Below are positions 7,588 through 16,110 of a DNA stretch of 42,337 bases, in pieces. Under the pieces are notes generated by a model. That model ran no database searches, was not told the DNA's origin, and was given only the letters and a program-made list of their open reading frames with translations. This DNA is from Hydrogenophaga sp. A37. Its GTDB lineage: Bacteria > Pseudomonadota > Gammaproteobacteria > Burkholderiales > Burkholderiaceae_C. Within the stretch, counting starts at the first letter, position 1. Every line of letters begins with the position of its first letter. The stretch covers positions 1 to 42,337 of the forward strand of contig NZ_MUNZ01000175.1 of the NCBI RefSeq assembly GCF_002001205.1, read 5' to 3'. A program made the position numbers and the translations under genes.

Positions 7588-10500
7588 TTACTTGGTTTCG
7601 TTCATTGCGGGCAGCTCGATCAGCTGTCCGTTGGCGTTGATGAAGGCGAGGCGCACCACGGCGCCGGGCTGCGCCGTCTGCACGGCGCGGCGGTAGCGGC
7701 CCATGTGGGCCAGCAGCTGGGCTTGTTGTTCGGGGCGCTCGGCGCTCTTGTGGTCCAGTACCCACCATTCGCCGCTGTCACGCCGCCGCACCAGGCGGTC
7801 CAGGCGCAGCAACTGACCCTCAAACCAGAGCTCGACCTCGTTGCCCCAGTGCAGCAGCTGATCGGCGTCCCAGGCCCAGGCGGCCTCGCCCGAGACGATG
7901 GCGCGCGCCATGGTGTGCGCCTGCGCGGACTGCTCAGCCGACAGCACGAACTCCCGCGCCACCGCCTGCCGATGCAGGTCGGTCCACTCAAAGCCGCCCA
8001 GCGGCGTGGGCCGCCATTGCAGCAGGCGGTGCAGCGCGAGTCCGGTGCGGGCCAATGCGTCCAGGGCGGCGTCTTCGGGTGCTTGCTCAACCGGTTCGCC
8101 TCCAGACGCAGCCGTCGGCACAAAGACCGGCAGTGTGAGCAGTTCGAAGGACTTGGGCTCGGCGGCTTCTGCCCTCAACAACTCGGGTGCTGCCGCCACC
8201 GCGATGGCGTGCGGCTGGATGCGGCGGTACCACGACGGCGCGACGGCCGCCCGGTGGGGCTCGGTGCTGGAGACCACCAGGCGGTGCTCGGCGCGGGTCA
8301 GCGCCACGTAGAGCGCGTTGAGTTCTTCCAGCGCGCGGGCCTGCTGCTCAATGGCGAGCACGCCCTCGGCGCAGGCGGGTGGCGACTTTTCGCTGGCGAG
8401 GAACACGAACCGGCGCGGCCCAGACGCTTCGCCCGGCCAGTCCACCAGCACGCCCATGCTCTCGGCCTTGGGGGGCGCTGCGTCGGTGTCAAGCAACAGC
8501 ACGGTGTGGGCCTCCAGACCCTTGGCACCGTGGATGGTGAGCAGACGCACCGCGTTGTCCTGCGCGGCCTGCGGGGCCCGGATGTCGCCGGCCTTGAAGG
8601 CGCGCACCAGCCGGTAGGGGCTCAGGAAACGCCCGCCGTCCTGCGCAAGGGTGTGCGCCAGCAGGCTGTGCAGCTGAGCCAGCACCACCTCGCGTTGGTG
8701 CGGCGGCACGGCCTGGGCAAAGCGTGCGAGCACATCCCCATCGCGGTAGATGGCGGTGAGCGCGTCGTGGGGCGGCAGGCTGTCCACCCAGGCGCGCCAG
8801 CGCGACAGGCGGATGGCGGCAGGACCGATGGCGTGGAGGTCTTGGGTCCCTCCGCCATGCAGGCTGGCGGCCAGTGCATCTTGTTCGTCGGGTTCGAGGG
8901 AGGACCAGCGCTGCAGCACGTCCCACCAGGATGGGGCTTGCGCTTTCTCGCCCGCCTCGCCCACTTCGGCGGGAGGTGTCCAGCGCTTTCGCAGGCGCGC
9001 GATCTGCGCCAGCGACGCGTCGCCCAGCCCGAGCAGCGGCGACCTGAGCGCACGCGCCAGGCTCAGGTCGTGGGCCGGTGAGACCAGCGCATCGAGCAAA
9101 GCCACCACGTCCTGCACCGCGGGCGCGTCGGCCAGGTCCAGTTTCTCGGGTTGCTCGCAGGCAATGCCGCGCTCGCGCAACGCGTCGAACAACCAGCCCA
9201 GGCGCTCGCGTTTGCGCGACAGCACCATGATGTCGCGGGGCTTCAACGCGCCGCTGGCCAGCTCCGCGGCGATCCAGTCGGCCGCCTGCCGGGCCTCGAT
9301 GGCGCTGAGGGTGTCTTCGGGGGTCACACGCGGCTCGCTCAGGCTGTCGCGCCAGATGGGCTCGCCCTCCGCGGCGGCGTCGTCACTGCCGCCAGCCGCG
9401 CGCGGCACCTGGGGCAATGACAGCACCGCGCCCAGCGCGTCACTCTCGGTGGTGTGGGTGCGGTACCCGGCGTAGCCCGCGTCCTGCTCTGCGGTCTGCA
9501 TGACCGCGTTGAGCGCGTCCACCACGCCGGTGGCACAGCGGCGCGTGTGGTCGCAGGTGAGCAAGGCCCCGTCAAGCCCCTCGACCACGAAGGCCTGCGC
9601 CGCCTTGAACACCTGCGGTTCGGCGCGGCGGAAGCGGTAGATCGACTGCTTGGGATCGCCCACCAGAAACACGCGCGGCGCTTCGCCCGGGCCGGCGCCG
9701 GCGTAGGCCGATAGCCAGCCGTAGAGCGCCTGCCACTGCAGGGGGTTGGTGTCCTGGAACTCGTCGATCAGCAGGTGACGCACGCGCGCGTCCAACCGCT
9801 GCTGCATCCAGCCCGAGAGCTCTGCGTCGCCCAGCAGGCGCAGGGCCGCGCCCTCGATGTCGTTCATGTCGACCCAGCCACGCTCGCGCTTGAGTGACGC
9901 GTACTCGGTGCTCAAGCAGCGGGTCAGGCGCGTCAGGCGCCGGTGGTGCTGCCAGGCCTGGTGCTGGCGGCGCGCTCCGCACAGGTCTTTCAACTCGGCC
10001 TCGGCTTCTTGCGCGGCGGCAAATTTGCTCAGGTGGTTGGTGAGCCGGTCTTCGTCGGCCACGAAAAAAGCCTTGCGCAGCAGGGCGAACCGGGCCGCCA
10101 TCTGCCCCGGCTCGTCGGGCACGGCGAACGCGTCCACCACGGCACTGGCGGCCTTCTGTGGCGTCTTGTTGCCCTCCCCGCCCAGCGCCTTGGCCCACGC
10201 CAGCCAGCGCTCGCGGACCGCGCTGCCGAGCAAGGCGTCTTCCGGTGCATCGAAGCGGGCCAGCGACGGGTACAGCGCAGCGAAGGATTCCACCGAGGCT
10301 TCGACCACGCCGCTGGCGTCGGCCAGCGCGAATTCGACCCGCTTGTTCAGCGCGTTCTTCAACGCCTCGCCGGTCTGGTGGCGCCCGTGCTGGGTCACGC
10401 TGTCGAGATAGTCCTGCCGCAAGCCGGCGTCGGCGGCCACTGCCGCGTAGAAGCGGGGCCAGACGCGTTGCACCGCTGGTTTGTCGTCTTCCAGCAGTTC

Positions 10501-10974
10501 GTAGGGTCCGGGCAGTTCCAGGTCTTGCAGCACCGAGAGCGGCGCGTTGCGCAACAAGGAGGCGAACCAGCTGTGGAAGGTTCGGATCTGCACCGACCGG
10601 CCCAGCGCGGTCAGGCGCGCATGCAAGGCCTGCAGATCGCCGGCGCGCACGACCGCCTGCGCCGGGTCCATGCCACGCAGGGCCAGTTCTTGCACCAGCT
10701 TGTCTTGCGGCATGCGAGAGAACGCCAGCAACCAGTCGAGCAGGCGTTCGCGCATTTCACCAGCGGCCTTTTTGGTGAAGGTGATGGCCAGGATGTCTTG
10801 TGGCGCGGTGCCGTCGAGCAAGGCGCGCAGGATGCGCGAGACCAGCATCCAGGTCTTGCCGGCGCCCGCACAAGCCTCCACCGCCACACTGCGCGCCGGG
10901 TCGCAGGCGACCGCGTAAAAGGCCTCGCGCGACACCTGTTCGCCGTTGAGGCGGTAAGCCGCTGGTTCGCTCAT
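7588..10974 (-). CDS. addA: AddA-like ATP-dependent helicase-nuclease (UvrD/RecB superfamily)
   Basis: This large protein (1128 residues) has an SF1A helicase domain followed by a RecB-type nuclease domain, as expected of the AddA subunit of the double-strand-break resection enzyme. Walker A is ACAGAGKT (residues 34-41), motif II is LLIDEFQDTNPLQW, and motif III is VGDPKQSIYRFRRAE. Motif V/VI pieces are LLTIHGAKGLE and LYVALTRAEHRL. The C-terminal nuclease shows LDRLV, then WWVLDHKS (catalytic Asp and Lys), then a helix with MGRYRRAVQ. I chose the ATG at 10974, which overlaps the addB stop as ATGA, rather than an in-frame start at 11028. Together with AddB it should resect DNA ends toward RecA loading. 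The name is by family; a RecB-like label would also be defensible. Confidence 0.9.
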   Translation of the reverse strand: MSEPAAYRLNGEQVSREAFYAVACDPARSVAVEACAGAGKTWMLVSRILRALLDGTAPQDILAITFTKKAAGEMRERLLDWLLAFSRMPQDKLVQELALRGMDPAQAVVRAGDLQALHARLTALGRSVQIRTFHSWFASLLRNAPLSVLQDLELPGPYELLEDDKPAVQRVWPRFYAAVAADAGLRQDYLDSVTQHGRHQTGEALKNALNKRVEFALADASGVVEASVESFAALYPSLARFDAPEDALLGSAVRERWLAWAKALGGEGNKTPQKAASAVVDAFAVPDEPGQMAARFALLRKAFFVADEDRLTNHLSKFAAAQEAEAELKDLCGARRQHQAWQHHRRLTRLTRCLSTEYASLKRERGWVDMNDIEGAALRLLGDAELSGWMQQRLDARVRHLLIDEFQDTNPLQWQALYGWLSAYAGAGPGEAPRVFLVGDPKQSIYRFRRAEPQVFKAAQAFVVEGLDGALLTCDHTRRCATGVVDALNAVMQTAEQDAGYAGYRTHTTESDALGAVLSLPQVPRAAGGSDDAAAEGEPIWRDSLSEPRVTPEDTLSAIEARQAADWIAAELASGALKPRDIMVLSRKRERLGWLFDALRERGIACEQPEKLDLADAPAVQDVVALLDALVSPAHDLSLARALRSPLLGLGDASLAQIARLRKRWTPPAEVGEAGEKAQAPSWWDVLQRWSSLEPDEQDALAASLHGGGTQDLHAIGPAAIRLSRWRAWVDSLPPHDALTAIYRDGDVLARFAQAVPPHQREVVLAQLHSLLAHTLAQDGGRFLSPYRLVRAFKAGDIRAPQAAQDNAVRLLTIHGAKGLEAHTVLLLDTDAAPPKAESMGVLVDWPGEASGPRRFVFLASEKSPPACAEGVLAIEQQARALEELNALYVALTRAEHRLVVSSTEPHRAAVAPSWYRRIQPHAIAVAAAPELLRAEAAEPKSFELLTLPVFVPTAASGGEPVEQAPEDAALDALARTGLALHRLLQWRPTPLGGFEWTDLHRQAVAREFVLSAEQSAQAHTMARAIVSGEAAWAWDADQLLHWGNEVELWFEGQLLRLDRLVRRRDSGEWWVLDHKSAERPEQQAQLLAHMGRYRRAVQTAQPGAVVRLAFINANGQLIELPAMNETK

Positions 10975-13628
10975 TTCACCGTCCAGAAGTCTTTGCGGCA
11001 GAGACCACGCGCGACGCAGAAGTCGCACACCTTGCCCTCGCCCAGGGCCGGCATGCCGTGCCCCGCTGCGACCCGATCGAGATCGCGCACCAGGCCATCT
11101 CGCAGCGCATCTCGAGCGGCGATCACCTGGGCCTGCTCGACCAGCAAGGTGGCGCCCGCGTCGCGGCTCTCGGTCACGCTCAGGTAGGCCGCCCGCACCG
11201 TTTCCTCGGGCAACAGCGCGGCGTAATACGCGATCTGCGTGTCTTCCAGCGGCGCTTTCACACGGTTGCGCGTGGTGTCGCGCGGCTCGGTCTTGTAGTC
11301 GATCACGAAGGGGATCACACCTTCCGGGCTGTCCTGGTGGTCCACCCTGTCCAGGGTGCCGATCAGCCGATAGGGGCCTGCCTCGCTGCGCAGCGACAGC
11401 TCGGCCTGGGCGAACCGGGGGCCGGCACGATCACCGCTGGCTTCAAACTTCCATAGCCAGTCCAGGTAACCGTCGCGCACCGCGGGCCAGGCCGCCTGGA
11501 ACGGCAAGAAGCCCGCGCGACCTTCTGCCACGTCGTCGGCAGCCGCGAGCGCGTTGAGACCCATGTGCTCGGCCGTGCTCCGGGCCAGCCGGTCGATGCG
11601 CTCACGATCACTTCGGGCGTCCGGCGCTGTGCCCTCGGTTTGCGTCTGCGCACGCTCTTCGTGGAAAGCCTTGAGCACCGCGTGCAGCCAGATGCCCATG
11701 TCGCGTTTGTCGGGCTCGACCTCCAGCTCGTCGGCGTCCTGCAGGCGCAACTGGCGCAGGGCAAAGAAGCGGTAGGGGCAGTCGCGCAGGTCTTGGTAGG
11801 CGCTGGCCGACAAGGCTTCGGGCAGCAGATCACCCGCCGACGGACTTGGCAGGACCACCGGCTCGGGCATGAGCTGGCGCCGTTGGCGCGGATCGACGGT
11901 GGCGGCAAGCGCGGCACCGTCCTGCGCTCCGTCGAGCATCAGCACCCTTGGGCTGGGCAAGACCGCTTCCCCTTGCTCCTCAGTGCGCCAGAGCAGGTGA
12001 ACCTCGGGCAACCGGATCAGCATGTCCCAGGTCTGCCGGGCGGCCTCGGCGAGGACTTCGCGATCCGGCAGGCCCAGGGCCTTGCATTCCTGCGGGGTCC
12101 ATGCGCCGGGCGGCTCCGGGCTCGCGGGCAGATGGCGCTCGTCACACCCCGGTGCCACGGTGGCCGCGAAGGAGCGCCCCAAGAGTTGCGCCATGGGCAG
12201 GATGACCACGTCGGGCGTGCCGGTGTGGGGCTCCATGAAGCTCGCCCCTTCCAGCGCGTCCCGCACCCAGGCAGTGAACGCGCCCAGGCTCATGCGAGGG
12301 CGACGGCGCGGCGCTTCTGCTTGCGTCACATCCTCTTGCAGCCCTTGCTCCAGCACCGCGAGTTCTTGGGACGCGCCATCGCCGAGGCGCAAGATCTGCA
12401 CGATCTGCTGACCGGCGGCGTCAGCGCGCCACTCGTCCCACCAACCACAGCTGCGCAAGGTTTGCGCCAGATCGGGGAGCCACTGCGACAACGGACGCGG
12501 CGCCTGGAGCGCGGTGATCAGCTCGGGCAGACCCACCGGGACGCTGCCCACGAGTTGCGGGTGGCGCAGGGCCAACCCGGCCTGGGCCAGACCCAGCGCG
12601 CGGGCGCGGCGCTCCAGCGATTGCAGCTGCGCTGCAGGCCAGATCCGTGTCTGCTGCAGGAAATCGAGCAGGTCGTCGGTGCGCGCGCGCGAATCGGCCG
12701 CTCGCAAGAGGCTCATGAGGCGGGCGGCCGCATGGGTGGTCGACAGCTTCCACCCCGTCTCGTCGCGCACCATCAACCCCGCGCCATGCAATTGCGCGCT
12801 CACCTGCCGCACCAGCAGGCGGTCGTTGGCCACCAAGGCCACTGGCGTGTGACCGGCATTGGCCTGGGCAATCACGCAGGCCGCTGCGCGCTGCGCTTCG
12901 TCTTGCGCATCGCGGCAAGCGTGCAGGCTGACCATGGGCGGATCGTCTGACGGTACATGCAGCGACAGAACCGTCACACGATCCCCCCACAACGCCGCCA
13001 AGGCGGTCGCCAACGGGTCGGGCTGAAAACCCTGCAACACCAACAACTCGTCAAACGCGACACCTGGTGCGGCCAGCGGGGTCCACAACACATCGGTCGG
13101 ATATGCCGACGAAGACGACCACGCGAGCGCAAGTGACGCCACCAGGGACTCCCATCGGAGCGCCTGACCTCCAGTGGCCATCGCTTCGCGCATGGCCGCT
13201 GCCCAGTCGGCGCGCGCCTCGGGCGGGTGAGCCGCGGCCAGCGGCGCGAGCTGGCGGGCCGCCTCGACCAGCCGGCTCACCAGCACCGGCCTCAGGGACT
13301 GCTCCACCCGACCACGGCCCACGCGGTCGATCAGGCTGGCCGCCACGAGGCTGTCCCGCGCCACGTCACCTGACAGATCGTTGGTGGACGGCATGAAGGG
13401 TTGAAGCGTCGCCGCCCAGTTGCGGCTGGACTCGAACCGCGGAGAGAAACCGCTGGAGTGCGTTTGCGCCCAGGCCCTGCGCCCTGCGTCCATGAGCTGG
13501 GCGTAAGGCACCAGCACCAGGGCGCGCGAAGCATCGACCGAACGGTTCTTCAGCCTCTGCCCGATCTGCTCGGTCAGCGCCAACCAGCGGACGTCTGCGG
13601 GGTGGTTGATCAGAGGCGCAGGCATCAT
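10971..13628 (-). CDS. addB: AddB-like PD-(D/E)XK nuclease with Fe-S cysteines
   Basis: This is the partner of the AddA-like gene (about 885 residues). The N-terminal half resembles a degenerate helicase with no Walker A motif. The C-terminal part has DCPYRFFALRQLRL (first Cys of the Fe-S motif), the nuclease strand pair LIGTLDRVDHQ and FVIDYKTE (catalytic Asp and Lys), and KVCDFCVARGLCRKDFW with C-x2-C-x5-C. The four cysteines match the 4Fe-4S staple of AddB nucleases. The tandem ATGs at 13625 and 13628 follow an upstream region unlike coding sequence, so I reject the longer in-frame start at 13724. It is divergent from trxA, and the TGA overlaps the ATG of addA. Confidence 0.88.
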   Translation of the reverse strand: MMPAPLINHPADVRWLALTEQIGQRLKNRSVDASRALVLVPYAQLMDAGRRAWAQTHSSGFSPRFESSRNWAATLQPFMPSTNDLSGDVARDSLVAASLIDRVGRGRVEQSLRPVLVSRLVEAARQLAPLAAAHPPEARADWAAAMREAMATGGQALRWESLVASLALAWSSSSAYPTDVLWTPLAAPGVAFDELLVLQGFQPDPLATALAALWGDRVTVLSLHVPSDDPPMVSLHACRDAQDEAQRAAACVIAQANAGHTPVALVANDRLLVRQVSAQLHGAGLMVRDETGWKLSTTHAAARLMSLLRAADSRARTDDLLDFLQQTRIWPAAQLQSLERRARALGLAQAGLALRHPQLVGSVPVGLPELITALQAPRPLSQWLPDLAQTLRSCGWWDEWRADAAGQQIVQILRLGDGASQELAVLEQGLQEDVTQAEAPRRRPRMSLGAFTAWVRDALEGASFMEPHTGTPDVVILPMAQLLGRSFAATVAPGCDERHLPASPEPPGAWTPQECKALGLPDREVLAEAARQTWDMLIRLPEVHLLWRTEEQGEAVLPSPRVLMLDGAQDGAALAATVDPRQRRQLMPEPVVLPSPSAGDLLPEALSASAYQDLRDCPYRFFALRQLRLQDADELEVEPDKRDMGIWLHAVLKAFHEERAQTQTEGTAPDARSDRERIDRLARSTAEHMGLNALAAADDVAEGRAGFLPFQAAWPAVRDGYLDWLWKFEASGDRAGPRFAQAELSLRSEAGPYRLIGTLDRVDHQDSPEGVIPFVIDYKTEPRDTTRNRVKAPLEDTQIAYYAALLPEETVRAAYLSVTESRDAGATLLVEQAQVIAARDALRDGLVRDLDRVAAGHGMPALGEGKVCDFCVARGLCRKDFWTVK

Positions 13629-13742
13629 GGAACGGGCGTTTCTGTCACAATTGAGCGGTTGTAGCTGTGCATCGAGACCCCTGGTCTTGCGGTACAGCCC
13701 ATTGACTTTAACTCCCTCTTTCAACGTTCCTTAGGATGGACC

Positions 13743-14075
13743 ATGGCCAGCGACCTGATCACCCACGTTTCTGACGCAACTTTCCAGGCCGATGTGCTCG
13801 AAGCCAAAGCCCCCGTGCTGGTGGACTTCTGGGCCGAGTGGTGCGGTCCTTGCAAAATGATCGCCCCCATCCTGGACGAAGTTGCCGGCTCTTACGGCAG
13901 CAAGCTCAAGATCACCAAGCTCAATGTGGACGACAACCGCGATGTGCCAGCCAAGTTCGGCATCCGTGGCATCCCGACCTTGATGCTGTTCAAAGACGGC
14001 CAGCTGGCTGCCACCAAGGTCGGCGCCATGAGCAAGGCTCAGCTGACCGCGTTCATCGACCAGCAGCTGGCCTGA
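13743..14075 (+). CDS. trxA: Thioredoxin 1
   Basis: This is a 110-residue cytoplasmic disulfide reductase, a hydrogen donor for ribonucleotide reductase and other enzymes. The active site [10 protein letters not shown] (residues about 29-38) is intact, as are [12 protein letters not shown] with the cis-Pro near residue 77 and the C-terminal helix. The ATG at 13743 has AGGA at 13733-13736. An in-frame extension is not needed. A TTGACT hexamer at 13702-13707 could be a -35 box, but I see no good -10. It is divergent from addB and precedes rho, an order seen in many proteobacteria. Confidence 0.97.
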   Translation: MASDLITHVSDATFQADVLEAKAPVLVDFWAEWCGPCKMIAPILDEVAGSYGSKLKITKLNVDDNRDVPAKFGIRGIPTLMLFKDGQLAATKVGAMSKAQLTAFIDQQLA

Positions 14076-14095
14076 TCGACCTGCCAGCGAAACAG

Positions 14096-14116
14096 GCCCG
14101 GGTGCAACGCCCGGGC
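14096..14116 (+). terminator. Hairpin after trxA, no immediate U tract
   Basis: GCCCGGG and CCCGGGC form a perfect seven-pair stem with a seven-base loop twenty bases after the trxA stop. The T-rich stretch comes only about twenty bases later, so it may be a weak terminator or an mRNA-stabilising hairpin. Confidence 0.45.
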
Positions 14117-14141
14117 TACGCGCAGCAGTCGATATTTTTCC

Positions 14142-14150
14142 TGTCATAAT
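14142..14150 (+). promoter_or_regulatory. Extended -10 promoter of rho
   Basis: TGTCATAAT matches an extended -10 element (TGn plus CATAAT). It would start transcription near 14157, giving a rho leader of about 110 bases. No clear -35 hexamer is seen, which extended -10 promoters can tolerate. Confidence 0.55.
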
Positions 14151-14205
14151 TCTCCTGTCAGCTGGCCAACCACAGCCCAGCCTCTCTCGACAGCGCCAGT
14201 CCGCC

Positions 14206-14239
14206 AACCGGACGTCAGCGCCCCCTCCCCCGGTTTTTT
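14206..14239 (+). promoter_or_regulatory. Terminator-like hairpin in the rho leader (candidate attenuator)
   Basis: AACCGG (14206-14211) can pair with CCGGTT (14230-14235), and the stem is followed by a run of T to 14239. A competing stem GTCCG/CGGAC overlaps its left arm. The element lies about 28 bases before the rho start. E. coli rho is autoregulated in its leader; here the structure would permit attenuation, but this is inference from base pairing only. Confidence 0.4.
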
Positions 14240-14267
14240 GACTCGACTCCCTTCCGGAGTGAATTCC

Positions 14268-15530
14268 ATGCACCTCAACGAACTCAAGGCACTGCACGTG
14301 TCTGAAGTCCTCAAGCAGGCCGACGCGCTTGAGATCGAAAACACCGGCCGCATGCGCAAGCAGGAGCTGATGTTCGCCATCATCAAGAAGCGCGCCAAGG
14401 GAGGCGAACTGGTGAACGCCGACGGCGTGCTGGAAGTCCTGCCTGATGGCTTCGGCTTCCTGCGCAACATGGACACGAGCTTCACCGCGTCCACCGACGA
14501 CATCTACATTTCGCCGAGCCAGATCCGTCGTTTCAACCTGCACACCGGCGACATGATCGAGGGCGAGGTTCGCATCCCCAAGGACGGCGAACGCTACTTC
14601 GCACTGAACAAGCTCGACAAGATCAACGGCCTGCCTCCCGAGGACAACAAGCACAAGATCATGTTCGAGAACCTGACGCCGCTGTTCCCCAAGGAACAGA
14701 TGCGCCTGGAACGCGACATCAAGACCGAAGAAAACATCACCGGCCGCGTCATCGACATCATTGCGCCCATCGGCCGCGGCCAGCGCGCACTGATCGTGGC
14801 GCCGCCCAAGAGCGGCAAGACGGTGATGATGCAGCACATCTGCCACGCCATCACCGCCAACCACCCCGAGGTGGAGCTGCTGGTGCTGCTGGTGGACGAG
14901 CGCCCGGAAGAAGTGACCGAAATGCAGCGCACCGTGCGCGGCGACGTGATCGCTTCCACCTTCGACGAACCGGCCGCGCGCCACGTGCACGTGGCCGAGA
15001 TGGTGATCGAGCGCGCCAAGCGCCTGGTCGAACTGAAAAAAGACGTGGTGATCCTGCTGGACTCGATCACCCGCCTGGCCCGTGCCTACAACAACGTGCT
15101 GCCCTCCTCCGGCAAGGTGTTGAGTGGCGGTGTGGATTCCAACGCCCTGCAGCGCCCCAAGCGTTTCTTCGGTGCGGCGCGCAAGATCGAAGAAGGCGGT
15201 TCGCTGACCATCATCGCCACCGCGCTGGTCGACACCGGCAGCCGCATGGACGAAGTGATCTTTGAAGAATTCAAGGGCACCGGCAACTGCGAAATCCACC
15301 TCGACCGCCGTCTGTACGAAAAGCGCGTGTTCCCCTCGATCCAGCTCAACCGCAGCGGCACCCGCCGCGAAGAGCTGCTGCTGGCGCCCGAGATCCTGCA
15401 GAAGACCCGTATCCTGCGCCAGTTCATGTACAACATGGACGAGATCGAGGCCATGGAAATGGTCTTGAAGAGCATGAAGGCGACGAAGAACAACTCGGAG
15501 TTCTTCGACATGATGCGACGGGGCGGTTAA
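14268..15530 (+). CDS. rho: Transcription termination factor Rho
   Basis: Rho is the hexameric RNA-dependent ATPase helicase that ends transcription. The protein of 420 residues is the usual size. The N-terminal domain starts [20 protein letters not shown]. The RNA-binding cold-shock-like domain contains [14 protein letters not shown] and the Q-loop precursors [13 protein letters not shown]. The ATPase domain has [17 protein letters not shown] (Walker A), [15 protein letters not shown] (Walker B) and the C-terminal [17 protein letters not shown] chose the ATG at 14268, preceded by GGAG; a further in-frame start at 14238 would add ten residues unlike the family. It follows trxA and has its own promoter and structured leader. 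Confidence 0.98.
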   Translation: MHLNELKALHVSEVLKQADALEIENTGRMRKQELMFAIIKKRAKGGELVNADGVLEVLPDGFGFLRNMDTSFTASTDDIYISPSQIRRFNLHTGDMIEGEVRIPKDGERYFALNKLDKINGLPPEDNKHKIMFENLTPLFPKEQMRLERDIKTEENITGRVIDIIAPIGRGQRALIVAPPKSGKTVMMQHICHAITANHPEVELLVLLVDERPEEVTEMQRTVRGDVIASTFDEPAARHVHVAEMVIERAKRLVELKKDVVILLDSITRLARAYNNVLPSSGKVLSGGVDSNALQRPKRFFGAARKIEEGGSLTIIATALVDTGSRMDEVIFEEFKGTGNCEIHLDRRLYEKRVFPSIQLNRSGTRREELLLAPEILQKTRILRQFMYNMDEIEAMEMVLKSMKATKNNSEFFDMMRRGG

Positions 15531-15570
15531 TCAAGCCCACCCCCATCGCAGGCTCACTTCGTGTAGCCAG

Positions 15571-15632
15571 CTCAGCCCCTCAAGGGGCAACAACACCAGC
15601 GGCCCGGCAAAGCCGGTTCTGCGGTGTTCCCG
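15571..15632 (+). repeat. Dispersed hairpin repeat, copy 1
   Basis: The element holds a CCCCT-CA-AGGGG hairpin (15576-15587), a CAGC-containing linker, then a CCGGC-AAA-GCCGG hairpin with trailing TTCTGCG. A 22-base core at 15602-15623 is identical, in inverse orientation, to 19916-19937. It lies between rho and the rpmE2 promoter. I recall similar elements from Comamonadaceae intergenic regions, but cannot verify that here. Confidence 0.75.
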
Positions 15633-15667
15633 GTTCAAGGCCCCTCCTCCGGCTGCACTTCTCGGGC

Positions 15668-15673
15668 TATAAT
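15668..15673 (+). promoter_or_regulatory. -10 box of rpmE2
   Basis: TATAAT is a perfect -10 hexamer 78 bases before the rpmE2 start. No good -35 was found. The resulting leader contains two small stems (AGTGGAA/TTCCGCT near 15701-15718 and GCGGC/GCCGC near 15720-15730). Confidence 0.6.
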
Positions 15674-15750
15674 CCAAAGCTTTGCAATTTGCGACAAGTA
15701 CAGTGGAATGGTTCCGCTGCGGCTGCCGCACCTGACCTCAAGGAATCGTC

Positions 15751-16008
15751 ATGAAAGACGGCATTCACCCCAACTACCGCGACGTGTGCTTCCAGGACAT
15801 GTCCAACGGTTTCAAGTTCGTGACGCGCTCCTGCGCCAACACCAAAGAAATGATCAAGATGGAAGACGGCCGCGATCTGCCGCTCTTCAAGCTGGACACC
15901 ACCAGCGAATCGCACCCCTTCTACACGGGCACCCAGAAGTCCGTGGACAACATGGGTGGCCGGGTGGAGAAATTCCGCAACCGCTTCGGCAAGACTGCAG
16001 CCAAGTAA
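15751..16008 (+). CDS. rpmE2: 50S ribosomal protein L31, type B
   Basis: This 85-residue protein is a large-subunit ribosomal protein of the zinc-independent (type B) L31 class. It begins [20 protein letters not shown], lacks the CxxC zinc motif of type A L31, and has the type [30 protein letters not shown] segment near its end. Type B copies often replace type A L31 in zinc shortage and may be controlled by Zur; I see no convincing Zur operator here. It has AAGGAA eight bases before the ATG, its own promoter, and a strong terminator after it, so it is a single-gene unit. Confidence 0.97.
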   Translation: MKDGIHPNYRDVCFQDMSNGFKFVTRSCANTKEMIKMEDGRDLPLFKLDTTSESHPFYTGTQKSVDNMGGRVEKFRNRFGKTAAK

Positions 16009-16047
16009 ACAGACGGCGCGCGAGCCAACAGGCCGCAGCCTCTGCAC

Positions 16048-16079
16048 AAAAGCAGCCGGTTTTCCGGCTGCTTTTTTTT
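16048..16079 (+). terminator. Intrinsic terminator of rpmE2
   Basis: AGCAGCCGG and CCGGCTGCT form a nine-pair stem with a TTTT loop, followed by a run of eight T. This is a textbook intrinsic terminator. Confidence 0.95.
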
Positions 16080-16110
16080 CGGCTCGTCATCCCCCTGTAT
16101 ATTTGCCGCC

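Noticed and set aside
14139..14160. Direct repeat TCCTGTCA twice at the rho promoter, resembling PHO-box units
   Set aside because: The spacing is 14 bases, not 11, and rho is not a known PhoB target; it may be chance.
13731..15299. Long open frame of 522 codons antisense to trxA and rho
   Set aside because: It is the reverse-strand shadow of a strongly conserved gene pair in GC-rich DNA, rich in His, Gln and Arg with no domain pattern.
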